This document shows, in pieces, positions 27,811 to 37,014 of a DNA stretch of 64,000 bases (position 1 is its first letter; each line of letters begins with the position of its first letter). Both the position numbers and the translations under genes were made by a program. The stretch comes from Pedobacter lusitanus (lineage in GTDB: Bacteria > Bacteroidota > Bacteroidia > Sphingobacteriales > Sphingobacteriaceae). Location: assembly GCF_040026395.1 (NCBI RefSeq), contig NZ_CP157278.1, positions 5,985,700-6,049,699 of the forward strand, read 5' to 3'. The notes below the pieces were generated by a model that worked only from the letters and a program-made list of their open reading frames with translations, made no database searches and was not told the DNA's origin.

Positions 27811-30800
27811 ATGAAACAATTAATTTTTACTGCAATTAAAAAACGCTGGCTCTTTGCTGCACTATTTATACTTCTGGCCTTTTTTGGCTTTTACTCCTGG
27901 AAACAATTATCAATTGAAGCTTATCCGGATATTGCTGATGTGACTTCACAGGTGGTTACACAAGTACCTGGTCTGGCTGCTGAAGAGGTGGAACAGCAGA
28001 TTTCAATCCCTATTGAGCGTGCATTGAATGGCCTGCCGGGTATGCATGTTATGCGGAGCCGGAGCTTATTCGGTTTATCATTAATCACTATGGTTTTTGA
28101 AGATGGGGTAGATGATTACTGGGCAAGACAAAGAATTCAGGAAAGGTTAACTGATGTGAAACTCCCTTTCGGAGCGGTTCCGGGGCTTGATCCGCTGACT
28201 TCTCCGACCGGAGAGATTTACCGGTATATTATAGAAAGTAAAAACCATGATTTAAGACAGCTCACTGATTTACAGAACTGGAAAATTATTCCAAGAATCA
28301 AACAGGTACAGGGAGTTGCTGATGTGACGAATTTTGGAGGGATCACCACGCAATATCAGGTAGAAATAGATCCGGCTAAATTAGAACAGTATCATATTGC
28401 ACTGGCTGATGTACAAACGGCAATTAATAATAATAACACGAATGCCGGAGGAAGTATTCTGAACCGGGGAGAACAGGGATATGTAGTTCGTGGGATCGGT
28501 TTGGTTAAAGATCTGGCCGCATTGGGGGATGTTGTTGTCAAGTCTGTCAATGGAGTCCCTGTATTTGTAAAGGATCTGGGAGAGCTAAAATATGGAACTC
28601 TTGAACGTAAAGGTGTACTGGGGTATACTGATCGTCAGGTAAATTATTCTGATGGAATTGAAGGAATTGTTGTGATGCTGAAAGGGCAGAATCCTTCAGT
28701 AGTACTTGATGGAATTCATAAAGCTGTTGATGAGCTGAATAAAAGCATTTTGCCGGAAGGTGTAACAGTAAGAGCCTATCTGGACCGGACTAACCTGGTC
28801 AATACTACACTTGATACTGTTTCTCATACGCTTTTAGAAGGTATGGCTCTGGTTATTGTTGTACTTATTGTTTTTCTGGGAAGCTGGAGAGGGGCCCTGA
28901 TTGTGGCCGTTACAATTCCTGTTTCTCTGCTTGTGGCATTTATCTTAATGCATTTCACAAAAATCCCTGCAAACCTGCTTTCACTGGGCGCTATAGATTT
29001 CGGGATCATAGTTGATGGGGCCATTGTTATGCTGGAAACGATTCTGAAAAAAAGAGAAGCCAATCCGGACGAGGAATTGGAAGAGGTTTCAATTGGTAAA
29101 AGGGCTCTGAGTGTAGCCAAGCCGATTCTGTTCTCTACCATTATCATTATTACTGCTTATCTGCCTTTGTTTTCTTTTGAAAGAGTAGAGAAAAAACTCT
29201 TTACACCAATGGCATTTACTGTAGGGTATGCTCTTTTAGGTGCCCTGGCTGTTGCGTTATTATTAATACCAGGCTTAGCTTACGCAGTTTATAAAAAACC
29301 GGGAAAAATTTACCATAATACCTGGCTGGAGAAACTCACCAAATGGTATGAAGGCCGTCTTCAAAAGATAATGGACAGACCGAAGAAAGTTTTTGTACCC
29401 CTGATTTTAGTATTAATAAGTGCGGTTATCTTATCAGTTACCGTTGGAAAAGACTTTTTACCTCCGTTGGATGAAGGCTCTATCTGGCTGCAGGTATCAT
29501 TGCCTCCTGGTGTTACTTTAGAGAAGTCAAAGGAAATGAGTGATTCATTGAGAGCAGTAACGATGAAACACCCTGAAATCACTTATGTGAACGTTCAGGC
29601 AGGTCGTAATGATGATGGTACGGATTATTTTACACCTTCGCATTTTGAAGTTTCTGTAGGACTTAAACCTTATAAGGAATGGGCCGGTGGCAGAACCAAG
29701 GCTGATCTGATAGAGGATTTGTCTAAGGAATATAAAATGATGCCAGGTTATACTGTTGCTTTTACGCAACCCATGATCGATGGGGTAATGGATAAAATTG
29801 CTGGCGCACACAGTGAATTAGTGGTCAAAGTGTATGGCAATGACTTCAAAGAAACCCGGCGGATCACTGAAAATGTAGTGACAACTTTACGTCAGGTTAA
29901 AGGGGCAGTAGATATTGCAATAGATCAGGAGCCGCCTTTACCTCAGCTACAGATCCGGGTAAACAGGGATGCCGTAGCCAAATACGGGCTCAATATGAGT
30001 GATGTATCAGAATTGGTTGAGGTAGCAATCGGAGGCAAGGCTGTCTCACAGATCTTTGCGGGCGATAAAGTCTATGATGTAATTTGCCGTTATAAAGATG
30101 ACAGTCGCAATACTCCGGAAAAGATAGCGAATTTAATGCTGACCTCTTCATCGGGTGCCAAAATCCCATTATCGCAGATTGCCGAAGTAAAAACAGACCT
30201 GGGTGAAAGTTCAATTTCCAGAGAGATGAACCGCAGACAGCTTACTGTAAGGCTAAATTTAAGAGGAGCAGATCTGAGCTCATTTTTAAAAGAAGCACAG
30301 GCAAAAATAGATCAGCAGGTTAAGTTTGACGCTGAAAAATATAAAATAGAGTGGGGCGGACAGTTTGAAAATCAAAACAGAGCATACGCTAAATTAGTGG
30401 TTGTAGTGCCTATAGCTTTAGCTATTATGTTTTTATTGCTTTATGGCGCTTTTGGGAAATTCAGACAGGCTGGCCTGATCTTAAGTATTGTTCCTTTGGC
30501 TTTGTTTGGAGGGATGTTAGCTCTTAATGTCCGTGGAATGACCTTAAATGTATCTTCGGCAGTAGGTTTTATCGCCTTGTTTGGTGTGGCAATCCAAAAC
30601 GGAGTCATCCTGATTTCTCATATCAATGAGCTTCGCAAAAAAGGATATGATCTGTTAAAGGCAGTTATGGATGGAGCTAAACATCGTTTCAGACCTGTTC
30701 TGATGACTGCAACTGTTGCTGCATTAGGTCTGTTACCAGCTTCTTTAGCTACGGGAATAGGTTCTGATGTACAAAGACCCCTGGCAACAGTAATTGTGTA

Positions 30801-30915
30801 TGGCTTATTTGCTGCAACAGCTATTACTTTATTCGTTTTACCGGCACTTTATTATTTGCTGGAAAATAAATGGGGTAAGAATGATTTTCAACCTGATGAA
30901 TCGGCAACTGTCTGA
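27811..30915 (+). CDS. Heavy-metal RND pump of the CzcA type
   Basis: 1034 residues with 12 expected helices and two large periplasmic loops. The start FTAIKKRWLFAALFILLAFFGFYSWKQL and PGLAAEEVEQQISIPIERALNGLPG are typical of the HME-RND family. The proton-relay motif in TM4 reads DFGIIVDGAIVMLE, the DFG-x3-D form linked to Co/Zn/Cd/Ni exporters, not the Cu/Ag form. Other landmarks are GKDFLPPLDEGSIWLQ and the C-terminal RFRPVLMTATVAALGLLPASLATGIGSDVQRPLATV. It likely exports divalent transition metals from the periplasm or cytosol. Lying behind Mg importers, it may remove metals that enter with Mg. Confidence 0.92.
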   Translation: MKQLIFTAIKKRWLFAALFILLAFFGFYSWKQLSIEAYPDIADVTSQVVTQVPGLAAEEVEQQISIPIERALNGLPGMHVMRSRSLFGLSLITMVFEDGVDDYWARQRIQERLTDVKLPFGAVPGLDPLTSPTGEIYRYIIESKNHDLRQLTDLQNWKIIPRIKQVQGVADVTNFGGITTQYQVEIDPAKLEQYHIALADVQTAINNNNTNAGGSILNRGEQGYVVRGIGLVKDLAALGDVVVKSVNGVPVFVKDLGELKYGTLERKGVLGYTDRQVNYSDGIEGIVVMLKGQNPSVVLDGIHKAVDELNKSILPEGVTVRAYLDRTNLVNTTLDTVSHTLLEGMALVIVVLIVFLGSWRGALIVAVTIPVSLLVAFILMHFTKIPANLLSLGAIDFGIIVDGAIVMLETILKKREANPDEELEEVSIGKRALSVAKPILFSTIIIITAYLPLFSFERVEKKLFTPMAFTVGYALLGALAVALLLIPGLAYAVYKKPGKIYHNTWLEKLTKWYEGRLQKIMDRPKKVFVPLILVLISAVILSVTVGKDFLPPLDEGSIWLQVSLPPGVTLEKSKEMSDSLRAVTMKHPEITYVNVQAGRNDDGTDYFTPSHFEVSVGLKPYKEWAGGRTKADLIEDLSKEYKMMPGYTVAFTQPMIDGVMDKIAGAHSELVVKVYGNDFKETRRITENVVTTLRQVKGAVDIAIDQEPPLPQLQIRVNRDAVAKYGLNMSDVSELVEVAIGGKAVSQIFAGDKVYDVICRYKDDSRNTPEKIANLMLTSSSGAKIPLSQIAEVKTDLGESSISREMNRRQLTVRLNLRGADLSSFLKEAQAKIDQQVKFDAEKYKIEWGGQFENQNRAYAKLVVVVPIALAIMFLLLYGAFGKFRQAGLILSIVPLALFGGMLALNVRGMTLNVSSAVGFIALFGVAIQNGVILISHINELRKKGYDLLKAVMDGAKHRFRPVLMTATVAALGLLPASLATGIGSDVQRPLATVIVYGLFAATAITLFVLPALYYLLENKWGKNDFQPDESATV

Positions 30916-31009
30916 TGAATTTCAATAAATCATACTTAAGCTGAATATTAAAATTATATAAATGATCGAAAACGACGATAAAAATTTCGATAAAAACAAA
31001 CATATTCTG

Positions 31010-32293
31010 ATGAAATTTACTAAATATCTCTCTTTACTGGCATTCCTGACAGCAATGAGCTTTAACGGGCAGGCACAGGTTGATACCCTGTCTTTGAAAC
31101 ATAAAATATCTGTAGAACAGTATCTAAGCCGGGTTGGTAAAGAGAATCTTGGTTATGCTGCAGAACAGTACAATGTGAATATTGCAGAAGCAGGAATAGA
31201 AACGGCGAAAATCTTTCCCGATCCTGAATTTTCAGCTGGGGCATTTGATAACCAGCAGGCAAAGCTAAAGCTGGGGCAGGGATTAACTTTTGGATTAGGT
31301 ACAACGCTTGAACTTGGAGGCAAAAGAAAAGCCCGGATCAGTTTGGCCAAAAGTGAAACTGAATTGAGCAAAGCATTATTGCTGGATTATCTGAGAAACT
31401 TAAGAGCTGATGCTGCATTAGCCTATTACAGTGCAATTCAACAACGCGAATTAATGAAAGTACAGCAGTATGCCTTTCAAATGATGAAGCAACTTGCTGA
31501 TGCTGATTCTGTTCGATACAAATTAGGTGCGATTACAGAGACAGATGCGAGACAGTCAAAACTGGAGGCTGGTAATTTACAGAACTCTGTTTATCAGAAC
31601 GAAGCAGACTGGAAAAATTCTTTGATTAAGCTCAGCGCTTTTCTGGGTAAAAAGAGTGTAGATTCTTTAGTGATCCCTGAAGGTAATTTTGAAAACCTGG
31701 AACGGGATATTAACTATCAGACTCTGATCAGCAATGCACAAAATATCCGGGCTGATGCTGTAGCTGCGTTAAATAGTAAAACAGTAGCCGAAAAAAGTCT
31801 GGCACTGGTAAAGGCGAACAGAAGAATAGATTTGGGGATCAACGCAGGATTACAGTATAATGGAGTTTCTACAAACGAGGTGGCGCCTACACCTTATCAT
31901 CGCACCTTTAATGCTGGTTTTAGTGTACCCTTGAAATTTTCCAATCACTATAAAGGAGATCTGAAAGCTGCTCAGTTTACGATTAAACAGGCAGGAGTGC
32001 AATACGATCAGGTCTTACAGCAAATTCAGGTAGAAGTAACCCAGGCCTATTTTAATTATACTGCTGCAGGTAAACAGGTTCGGCAATATAAAAATGGTTT
32101 ACTCACAGAAGGCAAAAAAATTCTGACTGCCAAGGTGTATAGTTATAAGCGTGGTGAGACATCACTACTGGAAGTTTTAAATGCACAAAGAACCTATAAT
32201 GAAGTACAGCAGGGATTTTATGAATCACAATCAAATTATGCTGCTGCATTAATAGAACTGGAACGTGCTGCGGGTATCTGGGATCTTAAATAG
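31010..32293 (+). CDS. TolC-family outer-membrane efflux channel (CzcC-like)
   Basis: 427 residues from the ATG at 31010, which places a signal peptide (MKFTKYLSLLAFLTAMSFNGQAQ) at the N-terminus; the open frame runs further up to 30962. It shows the OEP repeat pattern with long helices (LRADAALAYYSAIQQRELMKV, DADSVRYKLGAITETDARQ) and the second repeat ending in YSYKRGETSLLEVLNAQRTYNEVQ, the classic OEP motif. It completes the tripartite metal efflux system with the two genes before it. Outer membrane, trimeric by family knowledge. Confidence 0.9.
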   Translation: MKFTKYLSLLAFLTAMSFNGQAQVDTLSLKHKISVEQYLSRVGKENLGYAAEQYNVNIAEAGIETAKIFPDPEFSAGAFDNQQAKLKLGQGLTFGLGTTLELGGKRKARISLAKSETELSKALLLDYLRNLRADAALAYYSAIQQRELMKVQQYAFQMMKQLADADSVRYKLGAITETDARQSKLEAGNLQNSVYQNEADWKNSLIKLSAFLGKKSVDSLVIPEGNFENLERDINYQTLISNAQNIRADAVAALNSKTVAEKSLALVKANRRIDLGINAGLQYNGVSTNEVAPTPYHRTFNAGFSVPLKFSNHYKGDLKAAQFTIKQAGVQYDQVLQQIQVEVTQAYFNYTAAGKQVRQYKNGLLTEGKKILTAKVYSYKRGETSLLEVLNAQRTYNEVQQGFYESQSNYAAALIELERAAGIWDLK

Positions 32294-32321
32294 GCTATAA
32301 AAAACTTGGTTAGGTGGCAAT

Positions 32322-32376
32322 AAATCCGCTGGCTGAATCCTGTTTCGGGGATTGGGTCAGCGGTTTGCTGTTTTTA
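32322..32376 (+). terminator. Imperfect hairpin with T run after the efflux operon
   Basis: AAATCCGCTGGCTGAATCC and GGATTGGGTCAGCGGTTT pair with a short internal mismatch and a TGTTTCGG loop; GCTGTTTTTATT follows. It would end or reduce transcription before the DUF3601-like gene. Confidence 0.55.
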
Positions 32377-32451
32377 TTATAGAAATATTTAAATTACTTT
32401 AATTTTGAATTGTTGAGTAATCATTTTTTAATTCTCTAATATTTTTATTTT

Positions 32452-32709
32452 ATGGGGAACATAAATAATTTAAAACCAGGAAAGAAATATCAGGTCATAA
32501 AGGAATTTGTTGATTATGATTATATCAGACATCCCATAGGTGAGATATGGACTTTTGAAAAGACAAATTTCCTGCCTTATGAAGATGGATTAACTCTTCA
32601 TGTATTTCATAATGGGCGAAGCCAGACCTACAGGTTTCAATGGAGGGAAGGAGAGCAGGCTGCAATTTTGACGGATTTTGAAACTTATGTATTGGAAATC
32701 AATGATTAA
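32452..32709 (+). CDS. DUF3601-like small protein
   Basis: 85 residues without a signal peptide. The opening LKPGKKYQVIKEFVDYDYIRHPIGEIWTF and the following FLPYEDGLTLHVF agree with what I remember of DUF3601, an uncharacterised small beta-rich family. It lies between the efflux operon terminator and mgtE. No functional residues can be named. Confidence 0.65.
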   Translation: MGNINNLKPGKKYQVIKEFVDYDYIRHPIGEIWTFEKTNFLPYEDGLTLHVFHNGRSQTYRFQWREGEQAAILTDFETYVLEIND

Positions 32710-32741
32710 AGAGTAGATTGGATATATAAAATCCATCTTTT

Positions 32742-34127
32742 ATGAATCTACCTTTTAAAGAGGCTAGGAAAAAGATCCTGGCCGGAGACTTCTCCGGCTT
32801 ATTTAAGCCCAATCACCAAAGCGGGTATATTCATCCTTCGGAGGTAGCGCAATTATTCGTTTCGATACCAGCTGATAAGGCAATTGATGCCTATAATTCT
32901 TTCAGTGCAGAACAGCAGGTTAATGTTTTGCCTTATCTGGATATACAACTCCAAAAAAAGATCATCAAAAGTATAGCTAAAGACAGAGCTTCTTTTATCC
33001 TTAATCAGCTGAAGTCGGACGATAGAACTATCTTCTACTCTTCTTCCAGGGGGATTGAGCTTTCGCGCTTTATGGAATACCTGAATGATGAAAACAGAGA
33101 TGCTGTGGCTAATCTGTTAGGTTATTCTCCTAAAAGTGTCGCTCGTATTATCAATACTGATTTTGCAACAGTAGACAGAACAATGACCATTGCTGAAGCT
33201 TCAGAACATTTAAGGCTGAATCATCAGGATACTGAAGCCGCAAATGTAATCTATGTGGTAGACAGTGAAGGGAGGCTAATTGATGATGTACCGGTCAGGA
33301 GACTGGTTTTAAATGAGCGTTCAAAAAAGATTATGGACATTGTAGATGGGTTCTGTATCAGTTTGAAGATTACAGATACCAAAGAGGATGCTGTTCAGAA
33401 ATTTAAAGAATATGACAGGGTCGTTTTACCTGTGATTAATGATGATCATGTCTTACTGGGAGTCGTGACCATTGATGATGTAATGGATGTTGCCGAACAA
33501 AAAGCGACCGCCGAGATTCAGAAATTCGGAGGTATTGAAGAACTGGACTTTCCTTATGTAAAAACTCCCTTCTTTTCTTTACTTAAAAAAAGGGCAGGGT
33601 GGTTAATTGTCTTGTTTTTAGGTGAAATGCTTACAGCTACTGCTATGGGATATTTTGATGGAGAAATCTCAAAAGCTGTGATATTGGCATTGTTTGTTCC
33701 GTTAATAATCTCCAGTGGAGGGAATAGTGGTTCGCAGGCTGCTACTCTGATCATAAGAGCTATGGCGCTGAAAGAGCTGAGTCTGAAAGACTGGTGGTAT
33801 GTCATGCGCAGGGAAATCTTATCGGGTTTAGTATTGGGAATAATACTGGGGGCGATAGGTTTTATCCGGATCGCGATATGGCAGAATCTGCACTGGTATA
33901 ATTATGGAATTCACTGGCTGCTACTGGCAATTACGATCTTTTTCTCCTTAATCGGGATTGTAATGTGGGGTACATTAAGTGGTTCTATGGTTCCAATGGT
34001 ACTGAAGAAACTTAAAATAGATCCGGCCACCTCTTCAGCACCCTTTGTGGCCACATTAGTTGATGTAACCGGATTGGTAATTTATTTTAGCATTGCGGCA
34101 ATCTTTTTGAAGGGAACTTTGTTATAG
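32742..34127 (+). CDS. mgtE: MgtE-type magnesium channel
   Basis: 461 residues with the full MgtE order. The N-domain (about 1-130) is helical. Two CBS domains follow (about 133-255; DRTMTIAEASEHLRL, VIYVVDSEGRLIDDVPVRRL, VVLPVINDDHVLLGVVTIDDVMDVAEQ), then a connecting helix and five membrane helices (about 287-460). The pore region contains SSGGNSGSQAATLIIRAMAL. In known MgtE proteins the CBS/N domains bind Mg and close the channel when Mg is sufficient. This is a second Mg uptake route beside the P-type ATPase, in the same region and direction. Confidence 0.93.
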   Translation: MNLPFKEARKKILAGDFSGLFKPNHQSGYIHPSEVAQLFVSIPADKAIDAYNSFSAEQQVNVLPYLDIQLQKKIIKSIAKDRASFILNQLKSDDRTIFYSSSRGIELSRFMEYLNDENRDAVANLLGYSPKSVARIINTDFATVDRTMTIAEASEHLRLNHQDTEAANVIYVVDSEGRLIDDVPVRRLVLNERSKKIMDIVDGFCISLKITDTKEDAVQKFKEYDRVVLPVINDDHVLLGVVTIDDVMDVAEQKATAEIQKFGGIEELDFPYVKTPFFSLLKKRAGWLIVLFLGEMLTATAMGYFDGEISKAVILALFVPLIISSGGNSGSQAATLIIRAMALKELSLKDWWYVMRREILSGLVLGIILGAIGFIRIAIWQNLHWYNYGIHWLLLAITIFFSLIGIVMWGTLSGSMVPMVLKKLKIDPATSSAPFVATLVDVTGLVIYFSIAAIFLKGTLL

Positions 34128-34160
34128 TATAATAATTAACACTACCATAACCCAATAAAA

Positions 34161-34634
34161 ATGAAAACAACAAAACTATTAATGAGTGCAGGAGTTGTTG
34201 CAACCCTGTTTTTCGCAGCATGTTCGCCAAAAGATGGGGACATTCAAACAGCTGTAAAGGCGAAGGAAGCCAGTGAAATTAGTGTGGCTGTCACCAAAGG
34301 TGAAGTTACACTGACAGGTGAAGTTGCTGATGAAGCTGAAAAAGCTAAAGCAGAAGTAATTGCTAAAGCTGAAAAAGGGGTGAAGTCAGTAGTTAATAAT
34401 TTGACTATCAAGTCATCATTAAGCTCACTGGTGCCTGTAGTAATCGCAGAAGATGCAGCCCTGATCAAAAGTGTAGCTGATGCTGCAAAAGATTTTCCAA
34501 CAGTTCAAACTACGGTTAAAGATGGTGTAGTTACTTTAAAAGGAGAGATCAACAAATCTTCTTTAGTAAAATTAATGCAGCAGTTGTCTGTTTTAAAACC
34601 TAAAAAAATTGATAACCAATTAACTGTAAAATAA
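34161..34634 (+). CDS. BON-domain lipoprotein
   Basis: 157 residues; lipoprotein signal with C21 (LFFAAC). Two BON-like repeats: residues about 28-90 (VAVTKGEVTLTGEVADEAEKAKAEVIAKAEKGVKSVVNNL) and about 98-157 (TVKDGVVTLKGEINKSSLVKLMQQL). BON domains bind phospholipid or act as envelope-stress proteins (OsmY, for example). It is 9 bp from the next gene, whose first half also looks BON-like, so the pair probably works together in the envelope. Confidence 0.8.
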   Translation: MKTTKLLMSAGVVATLFFAACSPKDGDIQTAVKAKEASEISVAVTKGEVTLTGEVADEAEKAKAEVIAKAEKGVKSVVNNLTIKSSLSSLVPVVIAEDAALIKSVADAAKDFPTVQTTVKDGVVTLKGEINKSSLVKLMQQLSVLKPKKIDNQLTVK

Positions 34635-34642
34635 TCTGAATT

Positions 34643-35065
34643 ATGGCATTACAAGATAAATATAAGGCATTAACTGATGCTGCAGCTGCAGCAGGAATTT
34701 CTGATTTAGCAGTGCGCGAACAGGATGGAATATTATATGTAGATGGAACAGCTGCTGACGGGGCAACAAAAGATCATTTGTGGGATGTATATAACCAGAT
34801 TGATCCTAATTTTGCTTCCGGTGATTTAGTTTTGAATGTTAACGTAGCTGTAGATGCAGCCGTAACACACGCTAAAGTAATTACAGAAAGTAGTAACCTG
34901 AATATCCGTAAGGGACCAGGTACAGATCAGCCAATCGTTGGAAAGGCAGCTCATGGAGAGGTTATTACACTCGTTAACAGAAGTAATGATTTATGGTGGC
35001 TGGTACGTACCAATGATGGTGAAGAAGGCTATTGTTATGCAAAGTATCTGGAACCTCAGGCATAA
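34643..35065 (+). CDS. BON-like/SH3b-domain protein
   Basis: 140 residues, no signal peptide. The first half (MALQDKYKALTDAAAAAGISDLAVREQDGILYVDGTAADGATKDHLWDVYNQI) resembles a BON domain like that in potassium-binding YgaU/Kbp proteins. The second half is a bacterial SH3 domain (VITESSNLNIRKGPGTDQPIVGKAAHGEVITLV, WWLVRTNDGEEGYCYAKYL). In Kbp-type proteins the BON domain is joined to LysM, so this is a BON-SH3 variant. Last gene of the rightward metal region, followed by a strong terminator. Confidence 0.75.
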   Translation: MALQDKYKALTDAAAAAGISDLAVREQDGILYVDGTAADGATKDHLWDVYNQIDPNFASGDLVLNVNVAVDAAVTHAKVITESSNLNIRKGPGTDQPIVGKAAHGEVITLVNRSNDLWWLVRTNDGEEGYCYAKYLEPQA

Positions 35066-35087
35066 TCGGAGTTTCAGAATGATCAAT

Positions 35088-35124
35088 AAAAAAAGACCGT
35101 CTCCTCAAGAGACGGTCTTTTTTT
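35088..35124 (+). terminator. Strong intrinsic terminator
   Basis: AAAAAAAGACCGTCTC / GAGACGGTCTTTTTTT with a CTCAA loop gives a 16-bp stem with a T run, between convergent genes. Works for both directions in principle. Confidence 0.9.
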
Positions 35125-35139
35125 ATTGATTATCACAAT

Positions 35140-36021
35140 TTATCCATCAATTTTAAGCAGATAGTTTTGCAGGTGAAATAATGATGGATTAGGGTTTTCT
35201 TTCCTGTTTAGCATAATCAGCGGTACTGTTTCCTCAGCGTCTTCCAGAGGAATAAACTTTAAATTTAATGCATATCCCTGTTCGACCTGCGCAGGTAAAA
35301 GTGAAATTCCAAAGCCACTTTCCACTAGTCTTAACACAGAGTTTAGCTGAGAGGCATGATGTGAAATCTGCGGTGTAAATCCTGCATTTGAGCACATCAC
35401 TAAAAAACTGTCAAATATGGTCGGGCCACATTCGCGTGTGAAAGTGATAAATTTCTCATTGACCAATTCTTTAATTGAAATGTTTTTCTTTTTTGATAAT
35501 GAATGATTTATTGGTAGTATGGCAACGAATGGCTCTGACAGAATTAATTTTTCTTCCAGTTTTTCAGGATGCAGCCAGGTTCTGACAAAAGCAACATCCA
35601 GTGTACTGTTATTTAATTCATGGACTAAATTATGATTTGGTAATTCTTCAAAATGTAAACTGATATGGGGATATTTTTCTCTGAAGCCCGCTAAAAGTTC
35701 AGGGAGTCTGCTATGCATAACTGCACCCACATAGCCAATTCTTAAGGTGCCAGTTTCACCCTGCCCATATATTGCAAGCCTTTTTTTGACAGTTTGCATT
35801 TGTAAAATCATTTGCTTGGCATCCTGCAAAAAGTCAAATCCGGCAGGAGTAAGGGTTACACTTCTTTTAGTTCGTTCAAATAGTAATACGCCCAGCTCAT
35901 CCTCTATTTGCCTGATCATTCTGCTTAGCGGAGGCTGAGAAATATGCAGTCGGCTGGCCGCCCGGCCAAAATGTAATTCTTCTGCTAAAATCAGGAAGTA
36001 ATTTAAGTGTCTTAAGTCCAT
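35140..36021 (-). CDS. LysR-family transcriptional regulator
   Basis: 293 residues. The N-terminal winged HTH is canonical (MDLRHLNYFLILAEELHFGRAASRLHISQPPLSRMIRQIEDELG). The substrate-binding half starts at about residue 88 (GTLRIGYVGAVMHSRLPELLAGFREKYPHISLHFEEL) and resembles the BenM/CatM-like group. Divergent from the RidA-SnoaL fusion gene, with two dyads in the 70-bp gap that include the region just before its own ATG, so it probably controls that gene and itself. Confidence 0.92.
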   Translation of the reverse strand: MDLRHLNYFLILAEELHFGRAASRLHISQPPLSRMIRQIEDELGVLLFERTKRSVTLTPAGFDFLQDAKQMILQMQTVKKRLAIYGQGETGTLRIGYVGAVMHSRLPELLAGFREKYPHISLHFEELPNHNLVHELNNSTLDVAFVRTWLHPEKLEEKLILSEPFVAILPINHSLSKKKNISIKELVNEKFITFTRECGPTIFDSFLVMCSNAGFTPQISHHASQLNSVLRLVESGFGISLLPAQVEQGYALNLKFIPLEDAEETVPLIMLNRKENPNPSLFHLQNYLLKIDG

Positions 36022-36023
36022 GT

Positions 36024-36071
36024 AATACTATTTGGGTATTAGTGTGTGACAAAAATAGTATTTTAGGTATT
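36024..36071. promoter_or_regulatory. Two LysR-type dyads in the divergent promoter
   Basis: AATAC-tatttgg-GTATT (36024-36040) and AATAG-tattttag-GTATT (36054-36071) are dyads whose starts are 30 bp apart. The first is a perfect 5-bp inverted repeat of the T-N11-A kind. A -7-like TAATTTTG at 36084-36091 follows, which would favour the downstream start at 36111 for the rightward gene. Confidence 0.55.
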
Positions 36072-36092
36072 AAAAGCTAAGAGTAATTTTGT

Positions 36093-36947
36093 ATGAATTC
36101 ATTCAGAAACATGAAAACAATATTATCTGTCTTTTTATTTATCTATTCCTTTCATATGATGGCACAGACCAAAGAAAACCAAATTAATACACTGCCTTTT
36201 AGTAAAGTGAAACCAGCTGCTGATTTCCTTTTTATATCCGGGCAGGTTGGTTCCGATAGCTTAACCGGAAAATTAGTAACCAGTAGTTTTGAGGCTGAAT
36301 CACATCAGGTTATGAAAAATATTGGACATTTACTCAAAGCACAGGGGCTGGAGTTTAGTGATTTGGTCAATGTAACTATTTACCTGAAAAATATGGATAA
36401 TTATCAAATGGCTAATCAAGTATACAGAACCTATTTTAAAGATGATTTTCCGGCGAGAGTCTGTATTGCGGTTCTTGATCTTCCGGCAAAAGCAAACATT
36501 GAAATTGCTGCTACAGCATTGAAACGCCTAAATACTACCACAGTGAATAAACAAATTATAAAGAGCTTTTTAGAAGAGATCCGCTCGGGTAAAAATCCGG
36601 ATAATGCATATTCATATATGGCTGATAAGATATTGGCACATCAGATGAATGCAGAAGAAGAGACAACAGTTCAAAGAACACCTCAGAATTATACAGAACA
36701 CATCAGAGAATTCTTGTCTTTATATGGCAGGTTCAAATTAGAAGTCACAGAAATAATTGCAGAAGATGATAGAGTTTATGTGCGATGGAAGCAGACTGGA
36801 AAACATCTGGGAACGATTGACGGGCATCAGGCTACGGGGAAACAATTAGTAGAAATTGCCAGTGCAGTTTACAGATTGGAAAAAGGAAAAATTACGGAGT
36901 ACTGGATTCAGATAGACCGTCTGGGATTGGAAAAGCAACTCAAATAA
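36093..36947 (+). CDS. RidA-like / SnoaL-like fusion protein, exported
   Basis: 284 residues, with an alternative start ATG at 36111 that leaves a clean signal peptide (MKTILSVFLFIYSFHMMAQ). Residues about 30-148 are a RidA/YjgF domain (FLFISGQVGSDSLTGKLV, HLLKAQGLEFSDLVNVTIYLKN, FPARVCIAVLDLPAKANIEI). The conserved Arg of RidA is present in PARVC. Residues about 155-284 are an NTF2-fold SnoaL-like ester-cyclase domain (VTEIIAEDDRVYVRWKQTGKHLG, GKQLVEIASAVYRLEKGKITEYWIQID). RidA proteins deaminate reactive enamines/imines; SnoaL proteins act on ring compounds. The fusion and its export are unusual. Divergent from the LysR gene. Confidence 0.8.
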   Translation: MNSFRNMKTILSVFLFIYSFHMMAQTKENQINTLPFSKVKPAADFLFISGQVGSDSLTGKLVTSSFEAESHQVMKNIGHLLKAQGLEFSDLVNVTIYLKNMDNYQMANQVYRTYFKDDFPARVCIAVLDLPAKANIEIAATALKRLNTTTVNKQIIKSFLEEIRSGKNPDNAYSYMADKILAHQMNAEEETTVQRTPQNYTEHIREFLSLYGRFKLEVTEIIAEDDRVYVRWKQTGKHLGTIDGHQATGKQLVEIASAVYRLEKGKITEYWIQIDRLGLEKQLK

Positions 36948-36974
36948 AGACTGTAACTATTACAGCATTAAAAA

Positions 36975-37013
36975 ACTAATAAAGGGAACCTTCTTTGGAT
37001 TCCCTTTATTAGT
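36975..37013. terminator. Hairpin between convergent genes
   Basis: Perfect 14-bp stem ACTAATAAAGGGAA / TTCCCTTTATTAGT, one base before the stop of the DUF3829-like gene and 28 bp after the RidA-SnoaL stop. Confidence 0.75.
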
Positions 37014-37014
37014 C

